The notes below the pieces were generated by a model. That model was not told the origin of the DNA. It did no database searches and saw nothing but the letters and a program-made list of their open reading frames with translations. Shown here piece by piece: positions 17,117 through 25,556 of a stretch of 64,000 nt of DNA (positions within the stretch are counted from its first letter, which is position 1; each line of letters starts with the position of its first letter). Source of the stretch: Bin22 sp965207275 (GTDB lineage Bacteria > Chloroflexota > Dehalococcoidia > Lucifugimonadales > UBA3495); contig CBDBMH010000002.1 in NCBI GenBank assembly GCA_965207275.1, forward strand, positions 2,790,001 through 2,854,000, in the 5' to 3' direction. The position numbers and the translations under genes are program-made.

Positions 17117-18346
17117 CTAAATCACCCCGCCGGCCTGCAACCCTTCAAGCTCGGCCTCCCCCAGACCCAGAAGCTTCCCGTAAATCTCGCCGTTGTGCAT
17201 CCCCAGGGTGGGCGCCCCGGGCAGGGTGGGCAGCGGCCCGCCCGAGAACACCACCGGGAAGCCGGACGCGATCCCGCCGGGCACCGGTTCATCCATGGTC
17301 CCGTGCCGCATGGGCTGGAGCGTCCCTCTCTGGTAGAAGTGGGGGTCGGCCATAATGTCCGGCACGGTGCGGACCGGTCCGCACGGTACGTCCGACTCCT
17401 CCAACCGCGCCAGGATTTGGGCCTGCGTCATCCCGCCGACGCGCTTCTGGACTTCCTCCCGGGCGTCTACAACATTGATGGAACGGGAAGTGTAGTCGGT
17501 GAAGCGCTGGTCTTCCATGAGTTCCGGCGCGGACAACGCTTCGCAAAGCCGCCGCCACTGGTCATCGCTGGCGGCGGTGATGATCAGGTCGGCGTCGGAG
17601 GCGTGGTACAGGCCGGTGGGGCCGCTCCGGCTGGTGTTGCCCGTACGCAGGGGATTGCCCAGTTCCACGTCTTCCTCCAGGTTTTCCATGAACATCAGGG
17701 CCGCCAGGGTATCCATCATGGAAACGTCCAGGTGTTGCCCCTGTCCCGTTCGTTCCTTCTCCCGCAACGCCCCCATGATGGAATAGGCGGCGAACAGGGG
17801 CGTTACCAGGTCGCCGATGTAGAACCCCACCTTGGTGGGGGGCCCGTCGGCGTCGCCGTTAATGTCCATCAGCCCGCTCATGCCCTGAATCTGCGGGTCG
17901 TGGGCCGGAAGGTCGGCATAGGGGCCCGTCTGCCCGTAACCGGCGATGGAGCAGTAGATGATGCCCGGGTTGACCGCCGATACCTCGTCGTAGCCCAACC
18001 CCAGCCGGCGCATGGACCCGGGGGCCAGATTCTCCAGGACGATGTCGGCCTGGCGGGCCATGTCGAGAAACATCCCCCGTCCCCTGGAGTCCCTCAGGTT
18101 CAGGGTGACGCTCTTCACCCCCTGGGTGCGTTTCAGGAACCGGGTGGCAATATCCTGCGCCGATTGGGGCGTGTTGTGGACCCCCTCCGGCCCGGCGAAG
18201 GGCCCGTTGCCCCGCACCGGGTCTCCCCGCCCCGGAATTTCCACCTTGATAACCTCTGCTCCCAACCGCGCCAGGCTCATGCTGAGGTAGGGGCCCGCCA
18301 GGAACACCGTCACGGCCAATACCCGAATATCGCTAAGTGGCTGCAT
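17117..18346 (-). CDS. CaiB/BaiF-type (class III) CoA-transferase
   Basis: A 409-residue class III CoA-transferase. It has LARLGAEVIKVE near the N-terminus, KSVTLNLRDSRGR, and the catalytic Asp region AHDPQIQGMSGLMD. These enzymes move CoA between carboxylic acids through an aspartyl-CoA thioester. The start at ATG 18346 is favoured over the GTG at 18358, though neither has a strong Shine-Dalgarno. With the CitE-like lyase downstream this could form a transfer-then-cleave pathway for a hydroxy-dicarboxylic acid; that pairing is inference. Confidence 0.87.
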   Translation of the reverse strand: MQPLSDIRVLAVTVFLAGPYLSMSLARLGAEVIKVEIPGRGDPVRGNGPFAGPEGVHNTPQSAQDIATRFLKRTQGVKSVTLNLRDSRGRGMFLDMARQADIVLENLAPGSMRRLGLGYDEVSAVNPGIIYCSIAGYGQTGPYADLPAHDPQIQGMSGLMDINGDADGPPTKVGFYIGDLVTPLFAAYSIMGALREKERTGQGQHLDVSMMDTLAALMFMENLEEDVELGNPLRTGNTSRSGPTGLYHASDADLIITAASDDQWRRLCEALSAPELMEDQRFTDYTSRSINVVDAREEVQKRVGGMTQAQILARLEESDVPCGPVRTVPDIMADPHFYQRGTLQPMRHGTMDEPVPGGIASGFPVVFSGGPLPTLPGAPTLGMHNGEIYGKLLGLGEAELEGLQAGGVI

Positions 18347-18520
18347 CGCAATTACCACGCTCTGTTATGACTCCGAAACTGTGAGGCCCAGTATACCCCC
18401 ACCGTGGCAGGTCATGGGAACTTCTTCAGCGAAGCGAGTTGAAACTGGCCTTGGAATTGCCCCAATTAGCTGGTCAACAGAATGCCCGCCTGCGGGCTGG
18501 TTGTCCCATTTTATTTGAAC

Positions 18521-18631
18521 GTCATTCTGAGCGAAGCCGAAGAATCTAAACTCTACCCGACAAGCCAACATTGGGCCCCATAACCGTGCTGACAGGGCAG
18601 ATTTTAGGCCCTTCGGCAAGCTCAGGGCGAC
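18521..18631. repeat. Composite inverted-repeat element, copy 1
   Basis: A 111-base element. A head hairpin (stem ATTCT 18524-18528 with AGAAT 18541-18545) and a tail hairpin in opposite orientation (18601-18631, stem AGGGC/GCCCT) flank a middle with ATAACCGTGCTGA. Head and tail are inverted copies of one unit, as in BIME- or MITE-like elements. Related full copies are at 19344, 24357 and 60035. Confidence 0.75.
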
Positions 18632-18753
18632 ATAATCTTCTAGCCGTGAATAGTTGCCGGCTATGGTGCAAATTCATAACTGAATTGCACTGCGCCTGCG
18701 GGCTGGCTGTCCCATCGAAAATCTGGGCGGTGATAGAATGGAAGTCCACCAAT

Positions 18754-18829
18754 GGAGGTGTAGCTCAGTAAGGAGAGCGCCTGCTTTGCGCTCTGGCGGT
18801 CAGGGATTCCAATCCCCTCAACTCCCGAT
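18754..18829 (+). pseudogene. Decayed tRNA-Ala (TGC) copy
   Basis: This region and its 5' flank (from about 18730) closely match the tRNA-Ala at 8220, including the flank GATAGAATGGAAGTCCAC. The anticodon stem has two mismatches, the T loop reads TTCCAAT, the acceptor has a mismatch and no CCA is encoded. A new 6-bp hairpin (GAGCGC/GCGCTC) replaces the anticodon arm. It is most simply a duplicated, non-functional tRNA gene. Confidence 0.8.
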
Positions 18830-19343
18830 CAGGCGGGAACTTCGACTGGTTGCAGCAAGATTTCCCCGCTACTAGCCGGAGTAACCCGACAAAGAGAAAG
18901 CAGGCGCAATTCCCGACTCTTCCTCCCCGTACCTGTTGACACCTTGGATGACCCTCCCCCACCCTAACAATATGGCCCATTTGCCAGAAAGCTGTGGTCT
19001 CCTTCGTACCGGGAAAATGACCGATTATGGGCGGTATTGGGCGCCAAATTTTTTTCCCATGAAAAGTCGGGCGCCTTGGAGCGGAAATTTGACGTTTCGC
19101 CCTGTTCTGCAGCTACGAATTCCCTGGGCGGACCTGGTTTCCGGAGCATTTTTGCTGCGAGCCAAAAAACGTCAAAATGCCCCTGGTCCTATATGTGGAG
19201 ACATCGCGTCGTTCCCGAATAGCCCAGGACTTGATATCAAACGAGTAGCGCCCTGGTCACCTTAGTAGCCCGGCAAGTCCGGCTAAAGAGGATGCTGCTG
19301 CTGCCCTGCCAGGTCCCCCAGGGCAATCCCGCCTTACGTCAAT
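18830..19343. other. Gene-poor intergenic stretch
   Basis: I see no supportable gene in these 514 bases. Short frames on both strands have no Shine-Dalgarno and no recognisable product. Base composition is more A/T-rich in parts (19050-19170) than in neighbouring genes, which would fit decayed or regulatory DNA. Confidence 0.5.
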
Positions 19344-19487
19344 GTCATGCTGAGCGAAGCCGAAGCATCTAAACTCCAACCTGTAAGCCGGCGTTCGGGC
19401 CCGTCAACCGGGCTGAGGGGAAGGAGTTTAGGCCCTCGCCAAGGGTCCGCCTGGGGCGGATGGCCGCTTCGGCCGGTTCAGCGAGAC
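19344..19487. repeat. Composite inverted-repeat element, copy 2
   Basis: Head hairpin ATGCT (19347-19351) with AGCAT (19364-19368), then CTAAACTCC, a middle with GTCAACCGGGCTGAGGGGA, and GGAGTTTAG inverted. The tail unit is displaced by about 30 extra bases and ends at 19487 with a stem CGCT/AGCG. The head differs from copy 1 by a paired change in the stem. Confidence 0.7.
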
Positions 19488-19642
19488 ATCACTTTTGCCT
19501 ACCGGATATTTGCCGGCTGTAGCCCGAATCCATAATGCGATTGCCCTTCCAGGTTCCCCACCCCAACCCCACGCCCCACCATGGTTTGTGATAATATACG
19601 CCAAGAGATATCCGCTTATAGCGGAGCATGAAGGAGTTTCTG

Positions 19643-20107
19643 ATGGCGACAATGATTGACGGTGAGGCTTACCTGGGACGAGTTATGGTGCGGCCGCTTA
19701 GCAAAGAGGGCGACGTTACCATGTACGTGTGGCCCCTGCGCTGCCTGCGGGGCAAGTTCGGCGGTCCTACCTTCGGCGTGGACGTCAAGGGCGTGGAGAT
19801 TATCCGCTTCGACCCCCATGGCTCCCGCGGCCACTGGCACAAGGGCGGCTACGACAAGCTGGGCGCCGGCGGCTCCCACGTTGATTTCCCCGAAGGCGTG
19901 GTGGAAAGCGAGGCCCAGCTGGCGTGGGCGCTGAATGAGTTTCGCGAGCAGACCGCCGCCTACCTGACCGAGGCGGGTTATGCCGAGGCCGCGGCCAACC
20001 TGGACGCGGATATGGTTGGCGCCGCTGCCGATGCGGTGATGGCTCACCTGGAGTCCCAGGGCGACCTGCGGGCCGACGCCATCGCCAAGGACCTTATCTC
20101 CGCCTAG
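19643..20107 (+). CDS. Conserved-looking protein of unknown function
   Basis: A 154-residue soluble protein. The start at ATG 19643 is chosen because AAGGAG lies 6 bases before it; the ATG at 19628 overlaps that site. The protein has a Trp/Gly/His-rich block (VWPLRCLRGKFGGP, then FDPHG and HWHKGGYDKL) followed by an Ala-rich helical C-terminal half. The compact His/Gly motif HWHKGGYDKLG looks functional, but I do not recognise the family with certainty. A hairpin at 20132-20159 ends the transcript. Confidence 0.6.
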   Translation: MATMIDGEAYLGRVMVRPLSKEGDVTMYVWPLRCLRGKFGGPTFGVDVKGVEIIRFDPHGSRGHWHKGGYDKLGAGGSHVDFPEGVVESEAQLAWALNEFREQTAAYLTEAGYAEAAANLDADMVGAAADAVMAHLESQGDLRADAIAKDLISA

Positions 20108-20131
20108 GTTCACGGGGTAGTCCGATCAAAA

Positions 20132-20159
20132 GCGGGGGCGAGTGTTGACTCGCCCCCGC
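20132..20159 (-). terminator. Hairpin terminator between convergent genes
   Basis: A perfect 11-bp GC stem (20132-20142 with 20149-20159) with a 6-base loop. On the minus strand it is followed by TTTTGAT, so it suits the VOC gene ending at 20161. It may also act for the plus-strand gene ending at 20107. Confidence 0.75.
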
Positions 20160-20160
20160 G

Positions 20161-20571
20161 TCAGTTTCCTACTCTCGCCAGACTCCGCTTATCCGTCAGA
20201 TGCACCAGGCACCCGCCCGTGTCTGCCGGGTCGAAGTAGATCAGCCGGTAACCCATGAAGTTGGTGAAGGGTTCGTCGGTCACGAACCGATAGCCCCTCC
20301 GCCGGTGGTCCGCCACCACCCGGTCCAGGTCATCTACGGCGTAGGCTATGTGATGGACCACCCAGTTCCCGTTGGCCCCCTCCAGGGCTGATGGGTCCAC
20401 CGGGCAGATAAACTCCACCTCTGCTTCGCCCACCTGCAGGAAGGCCACCTCGCCCAGGTTGGGGACCGTCCCACGTCCGGTAACGGTGGCCCCGAAAGTT
20501 TCTGCGTAGGAACCGATGGCCGCATCCAGGTTGGGGACCAGGTAGCTGATGTGGTGTATGTCGGAAAACAT
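20161..20571 (-). CDS. VOC family protein (methylmalonyl-CoA-epimerase-like)
   Basis: A 136-residue VOC protein starting MFSDIHHISYLVPNLDAA. The His of IHHISY, the second-module VVHHIAYAVDDLD and the acidic residue of VEFI follow the pattern of methylmalonyl-CoA epimerase-like metal sites. The C-terminus keeps the FDPADTGGCLVHL strand. GGAG lies 5 bases before the ATG at 20571. No mutase or carboxylase is nearby, so the epimerase function is not asserted. Confidence 0.78.
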   Translation of the reverse strand: MFSDIHHISYLVPNLDAAIGSYAETFGATVTGRGTVPNLGEVAFLQVGEAEVEFICPVDPSALEGANGNWVVHHIAYAVDDLDRVVADHRRRGYRFVTDEPFTNFMGYRLIYFDPADTGGCLVHLTDKRSLARVGN

Positions 20572-20914
20572 GGCCGCTCCATAGCGTCATCTTGGCCTGC
20601 GTACCTTGACCTGGGCATCTTGGGCAGTCTGACTTGCCGCGTCGGCTCAAGTTTCGCAACAAGCTGAATAGCGTTTCCAATCAGGTGGTTAGTGGGCGGG
20701 AGAGGTCAGCCATCAGGGCTGCCCCCCAGTTACGGACCATACTACCAAATTCGCAACCCTGCCCGACGTCACCCCGGTTGACTTCCCCCGTCTCTTCGGC
20801 GTATGTTGGCGACCTGAATCAACCTGCTGCTTCGGGATTCCCGTCGCGTTGGAGCGGTACTGTCCCGCTCCCACAGCCATTGGCGCTGGACGAATTCCCC
20901 AAGGATACACTCCA

Positions 20915-22195
20915 TTGCCAGCATTTTCCGGCATTCCTGCTTTTGCGGTCCTGCAGAACCCCCAGTTCCGCCTGCTGTGGGCGGCGCGGTGGGTCCACGA
21001 AATCTCCCGCCGCATGGAACTCCTGGTGCTGGGCTATCTCATCTACGAACTCACCGACTCGGCCTTCCAGGTGGGGCTGATTTCCGCCTTCCTCAACGGG
21101 CCTCGGCCGCCCCTGTCCCTGGTGGCCGGTATGTTGGCCGACCGTCTGGACCGGTGGCGCATCCTGACGAGTATCCACACTTTTTACCTGCTGGTGGCCT
21201 CGGCCCTGCTGGCATTGCTGCTCCTGGACTTGATTCACCCCTGGTTTGTTTTCTTCGCCATCCTGATGCAGGGGACGGCCAAGGTGCTGGACGACCCGAC
21301 CCGGCGGGCGGCGCTGTTCGACCTGGCCGGCCAGGACCGCATCGCCCACGCCATGTCCCTGGAGACCATTACCAATAACGTGGGCAAAATCCTGGGTCCC
21401 ATCGCCGGCGGCCTGCTCATTGCCTTTTACGGATTCACCGGCGCCTACATGGTGCTGGTGGCCCTGGACCTGGTGGCTGCGGCCCTGATATTCAAGCTGC
21501 GCCTGCCCGAAGCGGCGGCTGTGGTGGGCCGCGATCGGGCCTTCTGGCAGGGCATCAAGTCGGGCATCGGGCACTCTTTCTCCAACAAGTTTGTGCTGGG
21601 CGTCCTGTCCATCTCCCTGGTGATGAACGGCATGGTGCTGCCCCTGCAGTATTTCATCCCCGTCATCGCCACCGAAGTGCTCAAGGTGGGCCCGGCCCTG
21701 GGCGGAGTCATCGGCGCGGCCGAGGGCATTGGCACCCTGGTGGGAGCGGTAATCATCGGTTCCCGCCGCAACTACACCTTCCACGGACGCTACTTTGCCA
21801 TCGGCGCAATGATTGTGGCCGTGGGTGTAGCTGCCGTGGCGTGGTCTCCCTGGTTCCTGGTCTCCTTCCTGCTGCTCTTCAGCGCCGGGGTAGGCCAGTC
21901 GGGCTTCAGCACCATGCAGAGCACCATCCTGCTGCTGTCATCGCCGGCCGAAATGCGCGGCCGGATAATGGGGTCGCAGGGACTGGTCAACGGCCTGGGC
22001 CACCTCATCGGCGGTGTGGAAATCGGCGCCATCGCCTCGGCATTCACCATCTCCATCGCCATCGGCATAAACGCCGGCGTGGGCCTGCTGCTCATGCTGC
22101 CGGTAATGCTGCTGACACCGCTGGTAAAGCGGCCGGTGGTGAGCTATTACAATCGGGTAGGTGCCGCGGCGGAGCGGGCCAGGGTTGGGGGATAG
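20915..22195 (+). CDS. MFS transporter (enterobactin-exporter-like)
   Basis: A membrane protein of about 426 residues with roughly 12 helices. NPQFRLLWAARWVHEISRRM opens the protein, and MLADRLDRWRILT is the motif A loop after helix 2. This layout (first helix after F-R-LLW) is typical of MFS_3/EntS-like exporters. I prefer the TTG at 20915, 9 bases after AAGGA, over the TTG at 20849, which lacks a ribosome site. It stands alone on its strand. The substrate is unknown. Confidence 0.8.
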   Translation: MPAFSGIPAFAVLQNPQFRLLWAARWVHEISRRMELLVLGYLIYELTDSAFQVGLISAFLNGPRPPLSLVAGMLADRLDRWRILTSIHTFYLLVASALLALLLLDLIHPWFVFFAILMQGTAKVLDDPTRRAALFDLAGQDRIAHAMSLETITNNVGKILGPIAGGLLIAFYGFTGAYMVLVALDLVAAALIFKLRLPEAAAVVGRDRAFWQGIKSGIGHSFSNKFVLGVLSISLVMNGMVLPLQYFIPVIATEVLKVGPALGGVIGAAEGIGTLVGAVIIGSRRNYTFHGRYFAIGAMIVAVGVAAVAWSPWFLVSFLLLFSAGVGQSGFSTMQSTILLLSSPAEMRGRIMGSQGLVNGLGHLIGGVEIGAIASAFTISIAIGINAGVGLLLMLPVMLLTPLVKRPVVSYYNRVGAAAERARVGG

Positions 22196-22484
22196 GAGTA
22201 GTGGGCGGAGTCCTGCCGGGTTCACATATATAGTTCCAGGCCGGCTGTCCTTGGTGATTTTCCTGCAAGCGTGCGCATAATGGCCCGCCGGTCACCCTTT
22301 CCAGGTGTCGCCACGTGGTTCCTGGCCCCGGTTGATTACGCCGCTGGTCTCCATTGGTTCGGCGCCAACAAGCCCAACCAGCCTTTTGCTTGACGTTCGT
22401 CAGCCCGCCAACTATCCTCAACTTGGAAAACCAGGCATTGTCCCCCGGCTTCATTCTCAATCAGTTTCGTGAAGGAATAACCGC

Positions 22485-24206
22485 ATGAAAGTGCAGATAA
22501 TGTCTCCTGCCGCCGAGCGCGTGGACTTCAAGGTACCTCCCGCTCCCAGGCTTGCGTCCTTTGAAGGCAAGACTATCGGCCTTTACAACAACGTTACCGG
22601 CGGGGCCGACGTTGCCGTCGACCGTTTCGCCGAACAGTTGCAGCAACGCTATCCCGGCGTCAAGTTCCAGCGCTACGGCGGTAACCTGCGCGAAGGCCGC
22701 CCGGTACTCAGCCGGGGCGTGCATATTGACGAAGAGGAGGCCGCCCGCATCGCCACCGAGGTGGATGCCATGGTGGGCGCCACCGCCCATTGAGGGGGCT
22801 GCACGTCGTGGCTTAGCCATGACATGGTCGCCATGGAAAAGGCCGGCGTTCCCACCGTGGCCATCGTCGCCCAGAGCTTCGCCCGGGCCTGGCAGGCCTG
22901 CGTCGACGGCTGGGGCCAGCCCACCGCCGCCTACGTAATCATCCCTCACGCCACCACCGGTCAGCAGCCCGACTTCATCCGCAACATGGTGGACGGGCAG
23001 GTTGACACCATAATCCAGGGTCTGACTACATACCCCACCGACCGTGGGCCCGTATCCGTTCACGGCAACGGCGGCGCCGCCGAAACCTTCACCGTGGAGA
23101 TGGACGCGTCCCCCGATGGGCTGGACGCGGTGAACCGGTTCCTGGCCGAAAGGGACTGGAGCGACGGCATTCCCGTCGTTCCGCCCACTCCTCAGTTGGT
23201 GGAGCGGATGCTGGCCGGCACCAGCCGCAGTCCCCAGGATCTGCTGATGGTGATGGAGCCGGGCTTCGGTGTCGCTACCGTAGAGAAGGTGGCGATTAAC
23301 GCCGTGATGGCCGGCTGCCGCCCCGAGCAGTTCCCGGTCCTGCTGGCCGCCATTGACTGCCTGGCCCAGCCGGAGATGAACCACCGGGACATGCAGGTTT
23401 CGGGTCACACCGAGGCCCCGTTGATCCTGGTTAACGGGCCTGTTGCCCGGCACGCCGGCATCAACTGCGGCGCGTCGGCCATGGGACCCGGCGTGGTCAA
23501 CAGCGCCAACACCGCCATCGGCCGGGCATTGCGCCTGTGCCTGATCAACATTGGGTACTGCAAGGCCGGCACCGGCGACCCCAACTTCATTGGCCTGCCC
23601 ACCAAGTTCGGCATGTGCATCGCCGAAAACGAGGAACTCAGCCCATGGCAGCCCTATCACGTGGACCGGGGGTTCCAGCCCCACGAAAGCGCGGTGACGG
23701 TGGTTACCGTTACCGGCCCGGGCGACATCCTGGACTCCGGTTCCAGGAGCCATACGGACACGCTGAACAATATCGCCCAGTTGATGTATTACCCTGGTTC
23801 CGGCAGCGGCGGGTGGATACGGGGCTGGCAGTCGGCGCAGGTGGGGCATACCAGCCAGCGGGTGTCCTATCCCGGCCCGTACCACCCCATCATGCTTAGT
23901 CCCTCCCGGGCGGTAATTCTCGCCCATGCTGGGTTCAGCAAGGGAGACGCCCAGGAATGGCTGCACGAACGTTGCCGGGTGTCCCTGCGCCAGGCCATCG
24001 GCAGCAGGGACGTGCCCAAGGACGACAACGGCAAGTGGCTGCACCATCCTGAACTGCAGGCCCTGGAGAACGACCCGGACGCCACCATACCCATGCTGGA
24101 AAGCCCGGACCAGTACCTGTTGTTCGTGACCGGCGGCACCACCCACTACGCCAACTTCTTCTACGGCACTTACGGCATCGCCACCCGCCCGGTGGAGGAG
24201 TTCTAA
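22485..24206 (+). CDS. UGSC-type selenoprotein, read through an in-frame UGA
   Basis: One 573-residue frame runs from ATG 22485 (AAGGA 8 bases upstream) to TAA 24206 if the in-frame TGA at 22791-22793 is read as selenocysteine (residue 103). The context is VGATAH-Sec-GGCTSWLSHD, which matches the U-G-S/G-C-T-S-W motif of the UGSC (seleno)protein family; Cys106 would be the partner thiol. The sequence after TGA stays in frame and coding, with conserved blocks such as DGIPVVPPTPQLVE and VEKVAINAVMAGC. A hairpin follows the UGA (22805-22823). The family's reaction is unknown; a redox or thiol role is inferred from the Sec-x-x-Cys pair. A conventional caller would split this into two genes. Confidence 0.88.
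22805..22823 (+). promoter_or_regulatory. Candidate bacterial SECIS hairpin
   Basis: An 8-bp stem (22805-22812 with 22816-22823, one G-U pair) closes a UUA loop. The loop begins 20 bases after the UGA codon, inside the usual spacing for bacterial SECIS elements, and the hairpin lies within the coding sequence as expected. The small loop lacks the G usually found at its start unless the closing pairs open, so this is only a candidate. Confidence 0.55.
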
Positions 24207-24247
24207 GAGACCTGTGAAGAACAGGGGCAACCGCGCCCCACGTCCAT

Positions 24248-24303
24248 GTCATGCTGAGCTAGCCGAAGCATCTAAAATCTAACCCAGAGGTCGGCTTCGG
24301 GAT
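24248..24303. repeat. Half copy of the composite repeat
   Basis: Contains the head hairpin (ATGCT/AGCAT), CTAAAATC and part of the middle (GGTCGGCTTCGGGATC), then stops matching. No tail unit follows, so it is a truncated copy next to full copy 3. Confidence 0.6.
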
Positions 24304-24356
24304 CAAACTTGGCCCAAAGTGGGAATCACACTTCCATTCTATGGACGCAAGTCACT

Positions 24357-24466
24357 AACATGCTGAGCTTGCCGAAGCATCTGAACTCCACCCTGCAGAC
24401 CGGCGTTAGGACTCGTAACAGAGTTGAAGGGAAAGAGTTCAGAAGTTTCGGCAAGCTCTTGGAGAC
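24357..24466. repeat. Composite inverted-repeat element, copy 3
   Basis: Head hairpin ATGCT (24360-24364) with AGCAT (24376-24380) and an 11-base loop, then a middle with GACCGGCGTTAGGACTCGTAAC, and an inverted tail (TTCGGCAAGCTC) ending about 24466. The tail stem is degenerate. With the half copy before it, it fills the 380-base gap after the selenoprotein gene. Confidence 0.7.
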
Positions 24467-24587
24467 ACGACCTCAATCCAGAAGAGGTAGCCATCTCAGG
24501 CACGCGGTTGCCGCGGTGCCTGGAAAAACTCCCCAAGACTGACCGCCAAGCCTGCGCTAAGCCGTTGCCTTGCGCTGGAGTCTACCT

Positions 24588-25540
24588 CTACCCGCGCCCC
24601 ACGGCCAGGTCAATGCTCGCCATCAGCGCCGGGTCCAACGGCCCGGCCGCTTCCGCTGCGATGCACTCGCGCAGTTCCTCCCGGTTCTTGACGCCCAGCA
24701 CCACCGTGGACACGCCCTCCATAGACAGGGCATAGCGGTGGGCCAGGAACGCCGCGCTTTGGCCTTCACCTGCGGCAATGGCGCGGAAGGGCGCCGCCCG
24801 GGCAAAGTCGGCCAGTTCCGTGTGTCCCTCGGGCAGGGGACGGTCAAGGGCGTCCGTCAGGGCCCCGGCCTGCACCGCCCGGATGCCCATGACCGCGGCG
24901 CCGTGGGCGTTGCCGCCGCTATGACGTCCCTGGGACGCGACGACTCAGTCCCCTGGAACAGCCCGCCGGCCGAGTCCAGCAGGTTAGTGATGCACTGGAT
25001 ATACCCGGGGCGGGGCCCGTTGGTCAACAGGTGAATCAACGCGTCGGCGTTGCCGATGCCCGTCAGGCCCCAGTGCCCGATTCTTCCCTCGGCAATGAGC
25101 CGCTCAAAGGCCGGCGCTACTCCCTCAACCAACGTGGCCACCGTGGTCAGACGCTCGCCGCCTTCGTCCGCCAGAGTTGCGGCGTTGTGAAGGAACATGA
25201 CGTCCACCCGCTCCAGTTTCATTCGGCGCAAGCTGCCCTCCAGGCTGGCGGATAGCCGGTCATATACCTGTGCCGGTTCCGTATCTCCGAGGCGGCACTT
25301 GGTGGTGATTCTAACTCCGTCGGGCAGCGCGCCATCGAAGGCTTCCCCTATGACGCTCTCCGCCTCGCCATTGCCATAGGTGGGCGCCAGGTCCAGTACG
25401 TTGATTCCCGATGCCACCGCCTCCCGCACCGTGGCAACGCACTCTGCCCTCGTGGTGGATCCCCAGACCTGCCCCAAACCGCCGCCGCCCAGGGTAAGCG
25501 CGCTGGCCATGCCCAGCTTGCCGAAGGGTCTTTGTTGCAT
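24588..25540 (-). pseudogene. Aldo/keto reductase, frameshifted
   Basis: The first part (from ATG 25540, GGAGGT 5 bases upstream) is a typical AKR: FGKLGMASALTLGGGGLGQ, DLAPTYGNGEAESVIGEA and LERVDVMFLHN. Near 24910 the frame is lost; one additional A there would restore AAANAHGAAVMGIRAVQAGAL and continue to the normal end at 24588 (VVLGVKNREEL). It lies 17 bases after the methyltransferase gene on the same strand and was probably its operon partner. A single-base deletion in an A-run may be a real mutation or a sequence error. Confidence 0.8.
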
Positions 25541-25556
25541 ATCGACCTCCGTGGTA

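Noticed and set aside
18754..18829. A second functional tRNA-Ala
   Set aside because: Anticodon stem, T loop and acceptor are damaged and CCA is missing.
18936..19265. 109-codon frame in the gene-poor stretch
   Set aside because: No ribosome site, no recognisable motif, and overlapping frames on the other strand are equally open.
22461..24230. 589-codon minus-strand frame opposite the selenoprotein gene
   Set aside because: It has no stop at the UGA and spans the same region, but its sequence is Gly/His/Val-rich with no family resemblance, while the plus strand carries conserved motifs on both sides of the UGA.
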